Shown: in pieces, positions 13,900-15,290 of the stretch
How positions within the stretch are numbered: position 1 is the stretch's first letter
Layout of the letters: each line of letters opens with the position of its first letter
From: a candidate division Zixibacteria bacterium 4484_93
GTDB taxonomy: Bacteria > UBP14 > UBA6098 > 4484-93
Assembly: GCA_002085385.1 (NCBI GenBank)
Contig: NATO01000009.1
Span: forward strand, 1-15,290
Direction: 5' to 3'
Length of the DNA stretch: 15,290 bases
Program-made: the position numbers and the translations under genes
Notes under the pieces: generated by a model
What the model saw: the letters and a program-made list of their open reading frames with translations, nothing else
Database searches by the model: none
What the model was told of the DNA's origin: nothing

Positions 13900-14940
13900 A
13901 TGAGGAAACTGTTCACCTTTTTGCTCGTTCTTATCATATTGACAGGATGTTCCAAAAACCCGACGAATAACAATAACAATGGTAATCCTGCACCGTCGGG
14001 TAAAATAATATTTTCGGCATCGACCGAATCTATGGGTGAGAAGTGGATATACTCACTGGACGCCACAGCGGGTGAGGTTGACACGGTGGTATCCGGCGTG
14101 AATGTATCGGAATTATCCGTTTCACCGGGCAGGACGAAGATTGCCTATGCCAGCTGGGGCGATATATACACAGTGAACTATGATGGCACAGGAATAGTCC
14201 AGATAACGAGCACATCCGACGAGGAGAAATCACCTGCTTTCTCATCGTCCGGGGATAAGATTGCTTTTCTGCGTGCCGATTCACCATCGGGCTCGGTCTA
14301 TTCCATCGTGATTTATGATATATCCACAGGGGATGAGCAAGTTCTCATAAGTGGTCGGAATATTGTCTCGGGGCTTGAGTGGAGCTATGATGACTCCCGG
14401 ATAGGATATTATTCTTCTGGAGTTCAGAGACTGTTTCATACCGTTCGTCTATCCAATGGTGTGGAGGAGACAATCCTCGGCTTCCCGAACCTTGCTTCCG
14501 ATTTTGCCTTTTCTCCGGTCGGGCTTTTCGGTTATGTTGGGACAAGCTATGGACTGCTTTTCGCCGATGTGGCGAGCGACACATTCGCCTCGATTACCGA
14601 GTTTGATGGTGCCTGTAACGGAATAGACTTCTCCCCCAATGGGGATATTGTCGCTCTTGTTCACACAAGGCAGGATGGTGGATACTTTTACAGTGATATC
14701 TATACTCTCGATGCCGGTGCCACAAATATTCATTCTCTAACGAGCAATTTCCGTGTGAACTCGAACATCCTCTATACCTCGCTTGAGTTTTCTCCCTCGG
14801 ACAATGATAAAATTGCCTACATAAAAGGGGTATCCTCCGGTGGAACTTATTCCTACTCAATCTGCTGTATGGATATCTCCACAGCTGAGGAAACTGTTCT
14901 TAACACAGGTTTTTTTAGATACTATGGTTTCGAATGGTAG
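13900..14940 (+). CDS. Beta-propeller lipoprotein (TolB/PD40-like repeats)
   Basis: 346 residues. MRKLFTFLLVLIILTGC is a textbook lipoprotein signal with lipobox LTGC (Cys17). It is followed by an asparagine-rich linker (PTNNNNNGN), so the protein should be tethered to a membrane outside the cytoplasm. The body is a set of PD40/TolB-like blades: VSPGRTKIAYASWGDIYTVNYDGT, FSSSGDKIAFLRADS, WSYDDSRIGYYSSG, FSPNGDIVALVHT and FSPSDNDKIAYIKG. Such proteins bind other proteins or ligands; there is no sign of an enzyme. GAAGGGGGG lies shortly before the ATG. The gene has its own candidate promoter, and its last bases overlap the start of the next gene by 7. The specific function is unknown. Confidence 0.88.
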   Translation: MRKLFTFLLVLIILTGCSKNPTNNNNNGNPAPSGKIIFSASTESMGEKWIYSLDATAGEVDTVVSGVNVSELSVSPGRTKIAYASWGDIYTVNYDGTGIVQITSTSDEEKSPAFSSSGDKIAFLRADSPSGSVYSIVIYDISTGDEQVLISGRNIVSGLEWSYDDSRIGYYSSGVQRLFHTVRLSNGVEETILGFPNLASDFAFSPVGLFGYVGTSYGLLFADVASDTFASITEFDGACNGIDFSPNGDIVALVHTRQDGGYFYSDIYTLDAGATNIHSLTSNFRVNSNILYTSLEFSPSDNDKIAYIKGVSSGGTYSYSICCMDISTAEETVLNTGFFRYYGFEW

Positions 14941-15290
14941 TTCTACCCAAGATAGGGTTAACTATCGGGTATCAGGCTCCCGATAAGGTGGAATTCCTGC
15001 ATAGAAAATCTTTTGAATACCTCAAGGAGTCATATATCGAGAGGGTGAAATCAGCTGGTGGGTTGCCTGTTCTTCTGCCAAATATCCCGGAGAATGTGGA
15101 TGATTATCTTGCTTACATTGATGGGCTGCTCTTGACAGGTGGGCTCGATGTCGCTCCATCCTTGTATGGAGAAGAGAGAATCTCTGATACCGTTCGACTT
15201 GCATCTGGCAGGCGCGATGAGTTCGAGCAGAGGATAGTTGTTGCAGCGGTTGAAAAGGGTATCCCTGTTTTCGGGATATGTCGGGGGTTC
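14934..15290 (+). CDS. Class I glutamine-amidotransferase-like hydrolase (peptidase C26), 3' end outside window
   Basis: The first 119 residues, open to the window end. The start is the ATG at 14934, overlapping the lipoprotein stop (ATGGTAG); no strong ribosome binding site is visible, so coupling is likely. The N-terminal PKIGLTIGYQAPD, the central YIDGLLLTGGLDVAPSLYGE and ASGRRDEFEQRIVVAAVEKGIPVFGICRG are diagnostic of the PuuD/gamma-glutamyl-gamma-aminobutyrate hydrolase group. Cys117 of GICRG is the nucleophile; the His and Glu of the triad would lie beyond the window. Members hydrolyse gamma-glutamyl amides such as gamma-glutamyl-GABA or gamma-glutamyl peptides. The substrate cannot be assigned here. 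Confidence 0.88.
   Translation, partial: MVVLPKIGLTIGYQAPDKVEFLHRKSFEYLKESYIERVKSAGGLPVLLPNIPENVDDYLAYIDGLLLTGGLDVAPSLYGEERISDTVRLASGRRDEFEQRIVVAAVEKGIPVFGICRGF

Noticed and set aside
1..15290. tRNA, rRNA, CRISPR array, transposase or phage genes
   Set aside because: No cloverleaf, no rRNA-like stretch, no regularly spaced repeats and no such protein motifs were seen; coding genes fill nearly all of the window.

Overview
The window is a gene-dense bacterial chromosome segment of roughly balanced base composition. It carries sixteen protein genes with very short gaps, near-consensus sigma-70-type promoters (TTGACA/TATAAT) and mostly good Shine-Dalgarno sites. An outer membrane is suggested by a family 9 (heptosyltransferase-type) glycosyltransferase, a lipoprotein with a clear lipobox and a membrane-anchored M23 peptidase. 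The set of housekeeping genes, the secreted beta-propeller and TPR proteins and the codon style fit an uncultured Gram-negative lineage, perhaps of the FCB or WOR-3/TA06 kind. That placement is an inference, and I cannot name the organism. I see no rRNA, tRNA, CRISPR, phage or insertion-sequence genes.

Layout. (1) 1-2450, plus strand: the 3' part of an NHL-type beta-propeller gene, followed without a gap by a secreted or lipid-anchored TPR protein. (2) 2453-4200, minus strand: mrp (Fe-S carrier ATPase), then an M23 endopeptidase gene, converging on the TPR gene with only 2 bases between the stop codons. (3) 4201-4342: a divergent promoter region with two nested inverted repeats. (4) 4343-8067, plus: coaBC - family-4 uracil-DNA glycosylase - dnaB - queH, overlapping or almost so, hence one operon for coenzyme A synthesis, DNA repair, replication and tRNA modification. 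(5) 8115-8618: an unrecognised protein that looks like a degenerate response-regulator receiver domain. (6) 8670-12792: the widespread translation and secretion cluster ffh-rpsP-khpA-rimM-trmD-rplS-rnhB, behind a good promoter at 8615-8642. (7) 12825-15290: a family 9 glycosyltransferase, a beta-propeller lipoprotein with its own promoter, and the start of a class I glutamine-amidotransferase-like hydrolase (peptidase C26) cut by the window end.

I found no novel multi-gene defence or mobile system. The best unusual signals are these. A 53-bp insertion/duplication around a palindrome has rewritten the C-terminus of KhpA, and removing it restores a normal-length protein. GATC is almost absent from the whole window (two sites seen). 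The mrp/coaBC promoters are arranged symmetrically, with two nested dyads. A perfect GC-rich hairpin lies inside the signal-peptide codons of the TPR gene. The pseudo-receiver protein is an orphan.
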